From an uncultured Collinsella sp. (GTDB lineage: Bacteria; Actinomycetota; Coriobacteriia; Coriobacteriales; Coriobacteriaceae), in contig CABULX010000065.1 of NCBI GenBank assembly GCA_902492545.1, positions 1-12,901 on the forward strand: a stretch of 12,901 bases of DNA, in the 5' to 3' direction. Under the pieces are notes generated by a model, which was given only the letters and a program-made list of their open reading frames with translations, searched no databases and was not told where the DNA came from. Numbering within the stretch: position 1 is the first letter of the stretch; the number at the start of each line of letters is the position of its first letter. The position numbers were made by a program, and so were the translations under genes. Positions 6,030-12,176 of this stretch are shown piece after piece.

Positions 6030-8270
6030 GTGGCAAAGAAGAAGACGAAGAACCAGCCAAAGAAAAAGCAGGTTAACGCCGAGAACGTCATCGGCCTGCA
6101 CTCCGAGGTCACCGACCAGCCGATCACACAGACGCTCGAGGTCAACTACATGCCCTACGCCATGAGCGTCAACGTCTCGCGTGCATTCCCCGAGATCGAC
6201 GGCTTTAAGCCCTCGCACCGCAAGCTGCTCTACACCATGTACAAGATGGGTCTGCTCAAGGGCGAGCGCCAGAAGAGCGCCAACATTGTGGGCCAGACCA
6301 TGAAGCTCAACCCTCACGGCGATGCCGCGATCTACGAGACGATGGTGCGTCTAGCAACCGGCAACGAGGCGCTGCTCGCCCCCTTCGTGGAGTCGAAGGG
6401 CAACTTTGGTAAGTACTATTCGGGTGATCTAAGCTATGCCGCCTCGCGTTATACCGAGGCCAAGCTCTCCCCCATCAGTGCCGAGATCTTCAAGGACATC
6501 GACAAGAACCCGGTCGACTTCGTCGACAGCTACGACGGTGCCATGAAGGAGCCGCGCCTGCTGCCCACCACGTTCCCCAACATCCTTGTCTCGGCCAACA
6601 AGGGCATCGGCGTCGCCATGGCGTCCGACATCTGCGGCTTTAACCTCAACGAGGTCTGCACCGCCACCATACGCTACCTGCAGGATCCCGACTGCGACCT
6701 GCTCGAGTACATGCCCATGCCCGACTTCTCGACCGGCGGCGAGATCATCTACCGCCGCGAGGAGATGGAGAAGATTATTGAGACCGGCCTGGGCAGCTTC
6801 CAGATCCGCTCCCGCTGGCGTTGGATTCCCGAAGAGCGCATCATCGAGGTCTACGAGATCCCCTACACCACCAAGACCGATGTCATCATCGAGCGCATCG
6901 TCAAGCTCTCCAAAGAGGGCAAGGTCAAGGAGATCGCTGACATCCGCGACGAGACCGACCTCTCGGGCTTGCGCATCGCCATCGACCTTAAGCGCGGTGT
7001 CGACCCCGACAAACTCATGGCCAAGCTCTATCGCTCGACCACGCTGCAGGATTCGTTCTCGTGCAACTTCAACGTGCTCGTCGACGGATATCCCCGTGTT
7101 ATGGGCGTGCGCCAGATTCTGCACGAGTGGGTCAAGTGGCGTATTGAGTCCACGCGTCGCCGCATTAACTTTGACCTGGGCAAAAAGTCCGAGCGCCTGC
7201 ACCTACTGCACGGCCTCGAGGCGATCTTGCTCGACATCGACAAGGCCATCGCCATCATCCGCGGCACCAAACTCGAGGCCGAGGTCGTGCCCAACCTTAT
7301 GCGCGGCTTCGACATCGACGAGACCCAAGCCGAGTTTGTTGCCGAGCTTAAACTCCGCAACATCAACGAGGAGTACATCCTCAACCGCACCAAGGACATC
7401 GCCAAGCTCGAGGGTGAGATCGCCGAGCTTGAGGAAATCCTCTCCAGCGAGGAGAACATCAAGAAGGTCATCAGCGACGAGCTGGCCGCGGTCAACAAGA
7501 AATATGTGATGCCGCGCCGCACGGGCAGGATCGAGCCCCATGAGGTTATCGAGGTAAGCTTGGAGCCCGAGGTCGAGGAGTACCCGGTCACCATCATGCT
7601 CTCGCGCGAGGGCTACCTTAAGAAGATGACGGACCGCGTGCTCAAGAAGGCGACCACGCTCAAGTACAAGGACGGTGACAAACCCTTTATTGAGTTCCCG
7701 TCCTCCAACACCCACGAGCTACTGGTCTTTACCAACAAGAGCCAGGTGTACAAGTGCAAGGTTGCGGCGTTTGAGGACACCAAGTCGGCCCAGCTGGGCT
7801 CGTACCTGCCGACCGATCTTGAGATGGAACCCGACGAGAGCGTCATCTGGGTCATCGACCCCGAGGACTACAAGGCCGACGTGCTGTTTGTCTTTGAGAA
7901 CGGCCGCGTGGTGCGCGTCGCGCTTTCTGGATACGTCACCAAGACCAACCGCAAGCGCCTCAAAAACGCCATCTACGGTGGCAGCAAGCTGCTGTATGCC
8001 CAGGTGCTCAAGGAGGATCGCGACATCGCGCTGGTCTCGAGCGACTATCGTTTGATGAACTTCAACACGTCACTGCTCAAGACCAAGACGACTACCAACA
8101 CGCAGGGCGTCCAGGCCTTTACGGCCAAGAAGGGCCGCTCGGTCACCACCGTCGGCACAACCGAAGAGATCCTTGGCGCCGGCGTCTCGGCCGAGAAGTT
8201 CACCGCGCAGAGTCTGCCCTCCGCCGGTGCCCTCATGAAAGAAAACGACATGCCGAGTCTGTTTGATTAG
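6030..8270 (+). CDS. Type II topoisomerase subunit A, ParC-like (divergent clade)
   Basis: This is the DNA-cleaving partner of the preceding subunit. The 746 residues compare with about 750 for ParC. A Lys-rich tail precedes the core. The winged-helix segment includes FKPSHRKLLYTMY, and the catalytic tyrosine is Y141 in ASRYTEAKL. The quinolone-determining loop reads HGDAAIYE (96-103), with Ala99 where E. coli GyrA has Ser83 and Glu103 in place of Asp87. A coiled-coil region rich in Glu/Lys follows (about 440-490). A short beta-pinwheel with blades such as MLSREGYLKKM, FTNKSQVYK and VFENGRVVR ends the protein. No GyrA box (QRRGGKG-like) is visible, which argues for a topo IV-type activity rather than supercoiling. 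The start is GTG with AAGAGGA upstream. It is co-transcribed with the ParE-like gene and ends before a strong hairpin. Confidence 0.93.
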   Translation: MAKKKTKNQPKKKQVNAENVIGLHSEVTDQPITQTLEVNYMPYAMSVNVSRAFPEIDGFKPSHRKLLYTMYKMGLLKGERQKSANIVGQTMKLNPHGDAAIYETMVRLATGNEALLAPFVESKGNFGKYYSGDLSYAASRYTEAKLSPISAEIFKDIDKNPVDFVDSYDGAMKEPRLLPTTFPNILVSANKGIGVAMASDICGFNLNEVCTATIRYLQDPDCDLLEYMPMPDFSTGGEIIYRREEMEKIIETGLGSFQIRSRWRWIPEERIIEVYEIPYTTKTDVIIERIVKLSKEGKVKEIADIRDETDLSGLRIAIDLKRGVDPDKLMAKLYRSTTLQDSFSCNFNVLVDGYPRVMGVRQILHEWVKWRIESTRRRINFDLGKKSERLHLLHGLEAILLDIDKAIAIIRGTKLEAEVVPNLMRGFDIDETQAEFVAELKLRNINEEYILNRTKDIAKLEGEIAELEEILSSEENIKKVISDELAAVNKKYVMPRRTGRIEPHEVIEVSLEPEVEEYPVTIMLSREGYLKKMTDRVLKKATTLKYKDGDKPFIEFPSSNTHELLVFTNKSQVYKCKVAAFEDTKSAQLGSYLPTDLEMEPDESVIWVIDPEDYKADVLFVFENGRVVRVALSGYVTKTNRKRLKNAIYGGSKLLYAQVLKEDRDIALVSSDYRLMNFNTSLLKTKTTTNTQGVQAFTAKKGRSVTTVGTTEEILGAGVSAEKFTAQSLPSAGALMKENDMPSLFD

Positions 8271-8303
8271 GACGACGGCAGAACCGCCATAGTTTTACAA
8301 AGC

Positions 8304-8346
8304 AGCGGGGCCCGGAGCGCAGCAATATCGCGCCCCGGGCCCCGCT
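8304..8346 (+). terminator. GC-rich hairpin ending the topoisomerase operon
   Basis: A 17-bp stem with one mismatch (AGCGGGGCCCGGAGCGC against GCGCCCCGGGCCCCGCT) and a 9-nt loop starts 33 nt after the ParC-like stop. Only CGTTG follows, so the U tract is weak and termination may depend on the hairpin strength. Confidence 0.6.
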
Positions 8347-8409
8347 CGTTGCGGAGGTCATCCTCGGAAATGTCGACGATACGGGGGCTTCCCGCACCGT
8401 CCTAAGCCG

Positions 8410-8466
8410 TTAGCAAAACTCGCAAAAGTTAGCAAAAGTTGCAAAAATTAGCAAAACTTGCAAAGG
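8410..8466 (+). repeat. Three tandem 19-nt repeats running into a ribosome binding site
   Basis: TTAGCAAAACTCGCAAAAG (8410-8428), TTAGCAAAAGTTGCAAAAA (8429-8447) and TTAGCAAAACTTGCAAAGG (8448-8466) are contiguous. GCAAA recurs every 9 or 10 nt, about one DNA helical turn. The last unit merges with AAAGGAG (8462-8468), the SD of the decayed ATPase gene that follows. The A-rich composition contrasts sharply with the surrounding GC-rich DNA. It looks like a multi-site operator or upstream control region of that gene. Confidence 0.85.
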
Positions 8467-8473
8467 AGCCACC

Positions 8474-8941
8474 ACGGAGTACAGCAAATGGCTCCGCCAT
8501 GCCAGGCATGCTCGAAGATATTATCGAGCGAACCAAAGAAGCGGCAGATAGCTACCTTTCACAGTCTCACGCGCGCATGAACGGCGTTCAAATTGGTCCA
8601 GTGGGCATCGATTGGACATATGTTCAAGAAGCCCAGGGCAACTGGCGCACGTGCATGAATGGCATCTTCAGGCAACTCGAGAAGCATGGCATCGGGCTTC
8701 TCTCGAAACGACCTATCGAGAGCTTTCCGATAAAGACATTGAGTTTTTGCTCGCGATGCTGCCCGATTCTGGCCCCAGCAGGGTCTCGGAGATAGCCAAA
8801 CGCATGGGCGTCGCCAGCAACTACACAAGCCAATACAAACGCCGCCTCCTGGAGGACGGCGTCATTGGAGAGCGCGGGCGTGGTCTCGTTGGCTTTGACA
8901 TTCCCGCGTTCAGGGAATTCTTGAACGAGAAGGCGTTTTAG
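8474..8941 (+). pseudogene. AAA-type ATPase relic with two internal deletions
   Basis: Three pieces of one gene appear to survive. First, after the SD at 8462-8468, ACG-GAG-TAC-AGC-AAA reads (M)EYSK with ACG in place of ATG. Second, from about 8501 in another frame, MLEDIIERTKEAADSYL continues to KHGIGLL (near 8702), the stretch just before Walker B in this ATPase type as I recall it. Third, from 8702 in the first frame, LETTYRELSDKDIEFLLAML leads into a winged-helix segment (PSRVSEIAKRMGVASNYTSQYKRRLL), ending EFLNEKAF. Walker A and Walker B are both lost. The second junction lies in CTTCTCTCG, where CT-rich microhomology could have promoted the deletion. The family assignment rests on memory of C-terminal motifs of actinobacterial ATP-binding proteins. 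A short functional protein from the third piece alone is less likely. Confidence 0.62.
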
Positions 8942-8968
8942 CACGCCGGAATTGTCCGCGGAAGCATC

Positions 8969-9040
8969 AACGCATGGCAATCAGCATTCCTCTTGGTAAG
9001 GATAGCAAGCATTTTCCACCAACACCGATTGCCATGCGTT
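8969..9040. repeat. 72-bp element with perfect 14-bp inverted ends
   Basis: AACGCATGGCAATC (8969-8982) is repeated exactly in reverse complement as GATTGCCATGCGTT (9027-9040), 44 nt apart. A minor inner pair TTGGT/ACCAA lies in the loop. It sits between the convergent ends of the ATPase relic and the flavoprotein gene, so it could be a long-loop bidirectional terminator or the remains of a small inverted-repeat element. No target duplication is evident. Confidence 0.6.
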
Positions 9041-9050
9041 CTTCTTGTCC

Positions 9051-9581
9051 TTAGGCGAGCTTGCGAGCGAGCTCTCGCACCTCTTCCAACTTGGGCGAGG
9101 AGGCCATGCTGTCGCGCTCGGTCATGCCGCTAATGGTGACAATGCCCTGGTCCTCCCACTTGCAGTACGCGCATGTGGCCCTATACATAGCAATCGCCGC
9201 ATCATAGACGCCCTCGCTGTGGCTATCGAGCAAAAGGGCCGTCTTGGTGAACGGGAAGCCTGTAGCACCGAAGGCGTACAGGCGGTCGATGGCGGCCTTC
9301 TCCTGCGCAGTGATATCAAACCAGTAGATAGGCGAAGCGAAGACAACCATATCGGCGCCTTTCAGCGACTCGATCACGTCGGCCATGTCATCCTTCTGCA
9401 CGCAAGTGCCCTCATGGGCGAAGCAATACTGACACCCCAGGCAACCAGCGATTTTCTTGCTGGCAACACGGACGACCTCGACCGTATTGCCGCCCTCACG
9501 CGCGGTCTCGGCAAACGCCTCGACCATGGTGTCGGTATTGGCGCCCTTGCGCGGGCTACCACTCAATACAACGATATTCAT
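9051..9581 (-). CDS. Flavodoxin-like NAD(P)H-dependent FMN reductase / iron-sulfur flavoprotein
   Basis: The 176-residue protein has a flavodoxin-type fold. It starts with strand MNIVVLSGSPRKGANT, whose SGSPRKGANT loop (7-16) binds the FMN phosphate, and has ASPIYWF (82-88) at the isoalloxazine side. Cysteines C47, C50, C53 and C60 form C-x2-C-x2-C-x6-C, the spacing of iron-sulfur flavoproteins, so a 4Fe-4S cluster is plausible. The same motif also occurs in plain flavodoxin-family oxidoreductases. A likely role is cytoplasmic electron transfer or quinone/nitro reduction with reduced nicotinamide; the substrate is unknown. The start is secured by AAGGAGGG at 9590-9597, 8 nt upstream. It is monocistronic. 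A 7-bp hairpin lies next to the SD in the leader. Confidence 0.87.
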   Translation of the reverse strand: MNIVVLSGSPRKGANTDTMVEAFAETAREGGNTVEVVRVASKKIAGCLGCQYCFAHEGTCVQKDDMADVIESLKGADMVVFASPIYWFDITAQEKAAIDRLYAFGATGFPFTKTALLLDSHSEGVYDAAIAMYRATCAYCKWEDQGIVTISGMTERDSMASSPKLEEVRELARKLA

Positions 9582-9598
9582 AAGAATCTCCCTCCTTC

Positions 9599-9630
9599 AT
9601 GCCGCAGGCGCGCGGCATATTTTTTCTTTT
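9599..9630 (+). terminator. Hairpin plus T tract, rightward, at the flavoprotein leader
   Basis: ATGCCGC (9599-9605), loop AGGCGC, GCGGCAT (9612-9618) is followed by ATTTTTTCTTTT, a textbook intrinsic terminator for rightward transcripts. No rightward gene ends here, so it may stop read-through antisense to the flavoprotein gene. Read leftward, the same stem is a leader hairpin that abuts the SD. Confidence 0.5.
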
Positions 9631-9685
9631 AACCAAAACAGATGGAGCTATGCAGTCGCCTCGTTTCAGCTACTTCCACTTAGTA

Positions 9686-9714
9686 ATAGGATCCACTGGC
9701 CAAAAGCCTGTCAA
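9686..9714 (-). promoter_or_regulatory. Possible promoter of the flavoprotein gene
   Basis: Leftward TTGACA (9714-9709) is a perfect -35, but at 17 nt the -10 is only TCCTAT (9691-9686). The leader would be about 100 nt. The rest of the 9631-9817 stretch shows no supported gene. Confidence 0.3.
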
Positions 9715-9817
9715 CATCAAAACAAGTTCTCAATCCGTCGATTCTACGTGAGGCAGTGATCCTCATTTGATACCCGCGCTGTCTGCGCACTAGGAAGCAA
9801 AGGAATCTGGCCACCAC

Positions 9818-10120
9818 TCAAATAAGATCACCGCCATCTTGCATAAACGACGCCATGTTAAGGTGCCTGACGCCACCCCTCTCCTGCAATAGAGGATCAA
9901 GCGTGAACAAGTAACGCGGATACCCATCCCTGATGTGGCCGAACGGCCTGTACTCGCGCTCCTCGACGCCTCTGTCGGCAATCGACATAGAGACCTGGAT
10001 ATAGGCGTAAGCATTGCGCCTACGAGCGATGAAGTCATACTCGAGCTTCCCAATACGGCCCACAGAAAGCTCGTACCCGCGCGATGCAAGATAGAGGTAG
10101 ATCTTCACGTCGGTATATAC
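9818..10120 (-). pseudogene. C-terminal fragment of a DUF4143-type ATPase
   Basis: The leftward frame holds YLYLASRGYELSVGRIG, then EYDFIARR, then YIQVSMSIAD, then EREYRPFGHIRDGYPRYL, then TLDP and VRHLNMASFM. This is the order found at the end of AAA_14-DUF4143 ATP-binding proteins, where a PD-(D/E)XK-like core (here D in EYDF, Q in YIQV) closes the protein. Only about 100 of some 400 residues remain, and the ATPase domain is absent from the DNA to the right. The ATG at 10156 has no SD. A short expressed protein of 112 residues is possible but unlikely. Confidence 0.6.
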
Positions 10121-10255
10121 GCAAGATGCACCCCTTTTTCTCAGCGTCCATTTCATCAGTTATGGGGGTGCTTTTTTACATTTTATAAAAAAGCGTACCG
10201 ATAACTTATTCCCACTCAGTTTCGGAAATCGAATGGTTTTGAAGTTTCGAAAGCG
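10121..10255. repeat. AT-rich gap with overlapping inverted repeats
   Basis: No gene is supported here. GCACCCC (10128-10134) pairs with GGGGTGC (10165-10171), which is followed by six T. GCTTTTTTA (10170-10178) pairs with TAAAAAAGC (10186-10194) across 7 nt. The two hairpins share bases and so exclude each other. The stretch is much poorer in GC than its flanks and may mark a junction where the DUF4143 gene was cut. Confidence 0.45.
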
Positions 10256-10289
10256 GCGTCCCAACATGCGTAAGGGCATGTTGGGACGC
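10256..10289 (-). terminator. Perfect 14-bp hairpin, probable terminator of the decayed gene to its right
   Basis: GCGTCCCAACATGC and GCATGTTGGGACGC enclose GTAAGG. Leftward it is followed by CGCTTTCG, so the U tract is poor. The position, past the 3' end of the DUF4313-like relic, fits a terminator, but a short palindromic repeat element is equally possible. Confidence 0.5.
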
Positions 10290-10339
10290 ATCAGTAAAAC
10301 GGGAATCGACTCACGCGAGAAGGCGCCGCCCCGTCGCCT

Positions 10340-10688
10340 CGAGACGTGCGACAGGCAGATTAGGTTTGGGGAGTAGAACGGCCCTTGCGCGAGGCGTGAA
10401 TTGTAATCGATAAAGCCGAGCTTTGAGAACATGCGGTTTATCTCGTCGAACGTTGAGCCGACAGGGGCTTGCGCCACAGTGGGCGACTTAGCGACGCCCA
10501 TGCCCATGATGCCGGGCACAAGCGTGAATGCGCCACGTGGAGGCGAAGGGGCCGCCCGAGAGGTTGATGGTGAGCGAGCACCAAAGGTCAAGGTAGCCCT
10601 CGCCTTCCGGGCTTGCGAGGTCAAGGGCGAGCGTCCCTCCCTCGGTCGCGTACAGCGACGGCAGACACTCGGCCAGCTCCTCGGTCAT
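10340..10688 (-). pseudogene. Frameshifted gene resembling DUF4313
   Basis: From the ATG at 10688 the leftward frame reads MTEELAECLPSLYATEGG and then EGYLDLWCSLTINLSGGPFA. After that it turns into unlikely residues and a stop near 10488. In the next frame, protein-like sequence resumes with AFTLVPGIMGMG and continues as STFDEINRMFSKLGFIDYN and SPNLICLSHV. A break near 10530 therefore separates two halves of one gene. The EGY-x-LTINL segment followed by an Asn/Gly/Tyr-rich end recalls DUF4313, a small protein of conjugative elements, but the match is from memory and weak. No clear SD precedes the ATG. Codon use in both pieces is GC-rich at third positions. Confidence 0.35.
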
Positions 10689-11079
10689 AAGCGCTTACAT
10701 GTCCGTCTCCCCTCCGGGCCACGTCGGACCCCTAGAATCTTCGCCCCGCGGGCAAAGCCTCGGCGCGCCCCATGGCATCTCGACTTTGCCCCCTGCAATG
10801 CCGCGCAGCGGAGACACCACCTGAGACGGACGTCGATGCATCGAACCCGAGACCGGGCGCTGCGGCGGGAAGCCTCTCGCGCGGACAATCTGCTCGATCT
10901 TGCCGTGCACGTCTTAAAAAAGTTCGAAAAAAGTCTAATAGTACGACATCCGTCGAACAGTCGGGGGTACACACCACTACAGATGGCCCACGGAACGGGG
11001 AGCGAGATGGTCGGCGACGGGTTCAAGGCACTCTCCGGCCCCACGCTCCGCCAGGGAGGGCGTCGGGAGGGAGGCCGTA
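10689..11079. other. Stretch without a supported gene
   Basis: Long overlapping frames exist on both strands, as expected for GC-rich DNA, but none has an SD or a recognisable motif. A leftward frame of 71 residues (10695-10910, GTG start) has reasonable codon use and ends just before the DUF4313-like ATG. An A/T-rich spot at 10914-10940 may hold a promoter for a flanking gene, but no good hexamer pair is seen. Confidence 0.4.
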
Positions 11080-11541
11080 ATGGGTGAGAGGAGCGAGCGG
11101 CCGGAGCGGGTGTTTCCCGGCAGGACAGACCCGTGGTTCATAGCGGCCATGGTGATTGTGGCGGGCGGTTTATCCGCGGCGTGTATCGCGTGTTTCCTGA
11201 GCTCGAGTCCCGCGCTCCTATGGGGCTGGCTCGCGCTGCTGCCCGTCCCGGCCCTCGTGGCCCTGGCCGCCCTTCCCGTCCGCAGCAACCGCCTCGAGCT
11301 CTACGGCGACCGCCTCGTCGTCGTGTACGCTGGGATGCGTTCGGTGATACCCTACGCCCACGTGCGGGGCGTCCGGCGCACCAGGACGCTCTGGGCGGGG
11401 ACGGCCAACTCGCTCGACCGCGTCTATATCAAGGCGCCCTACGACGGCGACGCCATCGTCTCGGTGACCGACAACGATGCCCTCATGGCAGAGCTCGAGC
11501 GTAGGTGCGGCCTGCGGCCCGACTGCGAACAAGGCAACTAG
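11080..11541 (+). CDS. Membrane-anchored bacterial PH-domain protein
   Basis: The 153-residue protein has a charged N-terminus, two membrane helices (about 19-41 and 45-67), and then a cytoplasmic beta-rich domain: RLELYGDRLVVVYAGMRSVIPYAHVRGVRRTR, with SLDRVYIKAPYDGDAIVSV. The pattern of strand, IPY, V, then LDR-hydrophobic strand, and a closing helix (DALMAELERR) is that of the small bPH domains formerly called DUF1200. The function of such domains is unknown, with membrane or protein binding presumed. GGGAGGGAGG at 11065-11074 precedes the ATG by 5 nt. The YjdF-type relic starts 24 nt after its stop on the same strand, so the two were probably one transcript. Confidence 0.75.
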   Translation: MGERSERPERVFPGRTDPWFIAAMVIVAGGLSAACIACFLSSSPALLWGWLALLPVPALVALAALPVRSNRLELYGDRLVVVYAGMRSVIPYAHVRGVRRTRTLWAGTANSLDRVYIKAPYDGDAIVSVTDNDALMAELERRCGLRPDCEQGN

Positions 11542-11565
11542 CTTCGCAGGGCGGCTATCAGCGAC

Positions 11566-11968
11566 TTGCTGCTCATCGTCATATCACGGCGGCCAATTTT
11601 GGGTCGGGCTGGCGGAGCATGTCGAGGACGGCAGATACGGCGCCGCCCGCATCGTCTTCGGCGCAGAACCGTCCAATGAGGAGATCCTGCGATTCGTTGC
11701 CAGCAAATGGGCGAAGCTCTCGTTCTTCGGTCACGATTCGACCGAGGCGAGCAAGCCCGCAAAGAACCCCAAGCGACGCGCTCGCGAGGCGGCGAAAGCA
11801 CTTAAGCAGCCGGCGATGAGCACCAAGGCGCAGCAGGCGCTCGCGGCACAGAGAGAAGCGATGAAGCAGGAGTCAGCTCATGCAAGAAGCCGACGCCGCG
11901 TGGAAGAGGCTGATGCGCGCTACGAACAGAGAAAACTGAAGCGCAAGCAGAAGCATCGCGGGCATTGA
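11566..11968 (+). pseudogene. YjdF-family (DUF2992) gene with a frameshift at its start
   Basis: The main frame reads YHGGQFWVGLAEHVEDGRYG, ARIVFGAEPSNEEIL, KNPKRRAREAAKAL, STKAQQALAAQREA and ends RKLKRKQKHRGH. This is the full order of motifs of the YjdF/DUF2992 family, including the basic Lys/Arg-rich tail. That frame has no start codon near the expected N-terminus, and its only ATG (11477) lies inside the PH-domain gene. One frame over, TTG-CTG-CTC-ATC-GTC (11566-11580) reads MLLIV, and skipping the single A at 11581 joins it to YHGGQFW exactly where family members begin. I therefore read a one-base insertion. No yjdF-type riboswitch is apparent, and no SD precedes the TTG. B. subtilis yjdF is known for its riboswitch; the protein's role is unknown. 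Confidence 0.6.
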
Positions 11969-12002
11969 TCGCCATTCGCAACAAGGCAAACCATATACAG
12001 CA

Positions 12003-12034
12003 GCGGCGTCAGTTCCACTTGAAGCCGACGCCGC
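12003..12034. repeat. 8-bp hairpin downstream of the YjdF-type gene
   Basis: GCGGCGTC (12003-12010) and GACGCCGC (12027-12034) are perfect inverted copies with a 16-nt loop, 35 nt after the stop. No U tract follows. The right arm belongs to a 16-bp direct repeat shared with the YjdF-type coding region. Confidence 0.4.
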
Positions 12035-12129
12035 GTAGACGCTGATGGTGACGGCTATGCACGGGCACGGGCGCGCCACCGCACTTCACAGCTTGTTTCT
12101 CAAGTATTTGGGACGCACACGCGGCGTTC

Positions 12130-12152
12130 AAAAATGCGGAGCGACTCCGCAT
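12130..12152 (-). terminator. Intrinsic terminator of the ToxN-like gene
   Basis: Leftward, ATGCGGAG, loop TCG, CTCCGCAT is followed by five T in total (A run at 12130-12134 on the plus strand). It lies 25 nt past the toxin stop. A second small stem, GGCTC/GAGCC at 12153-12168, adjoins it. Confidence 0.8.
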
Positions 12153-12176
12153 GGCTCGAGACTGAGCCGAGATGCC

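Noticed and set aside
5229..6317. Long leftward frame of 362 residues opposite the ParE/ParC junction
   Set aside because: It is antisense to two clear topoisomerase genes, is Val/Leu/His/Asp-rich as antisense frames of GC-rich genes are, and has no motif.
6429..7715. Leftward frames of 257 and 170 residues and a rightward 307-residue frame within the ParC-like gene
   Set aside because: All are out-of-frame shadows of a conserved gene. The rightward one is a Ser/Arg/Pro-rich artefact of C-ending codons.
8410..8466. CRISPR array or plasmid iterons
   Set aside because: Units of 19 nt are contiguous without spacers, only three are present, and no replication or cas gene is near.
9045..9632. 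Rightward 195-residue frame opposite the flavoprotein gene
   Set aside because: The reverse strand has a strong SD and clear flavodoxin motifs; this frame has neither.
10695..10910. Leftward 71-residue frame just before the DUF4313-like gene
   Set aside because: Codon use is plausible, but there is no SD and no recognisable motif, so it is not listed as a gene.
10431..11087. Rightward frame of 218 residues
   Set aside because: It is Arg/Pro-rich, has no SD or domain, and is antisense to the DUF4313-like relic.
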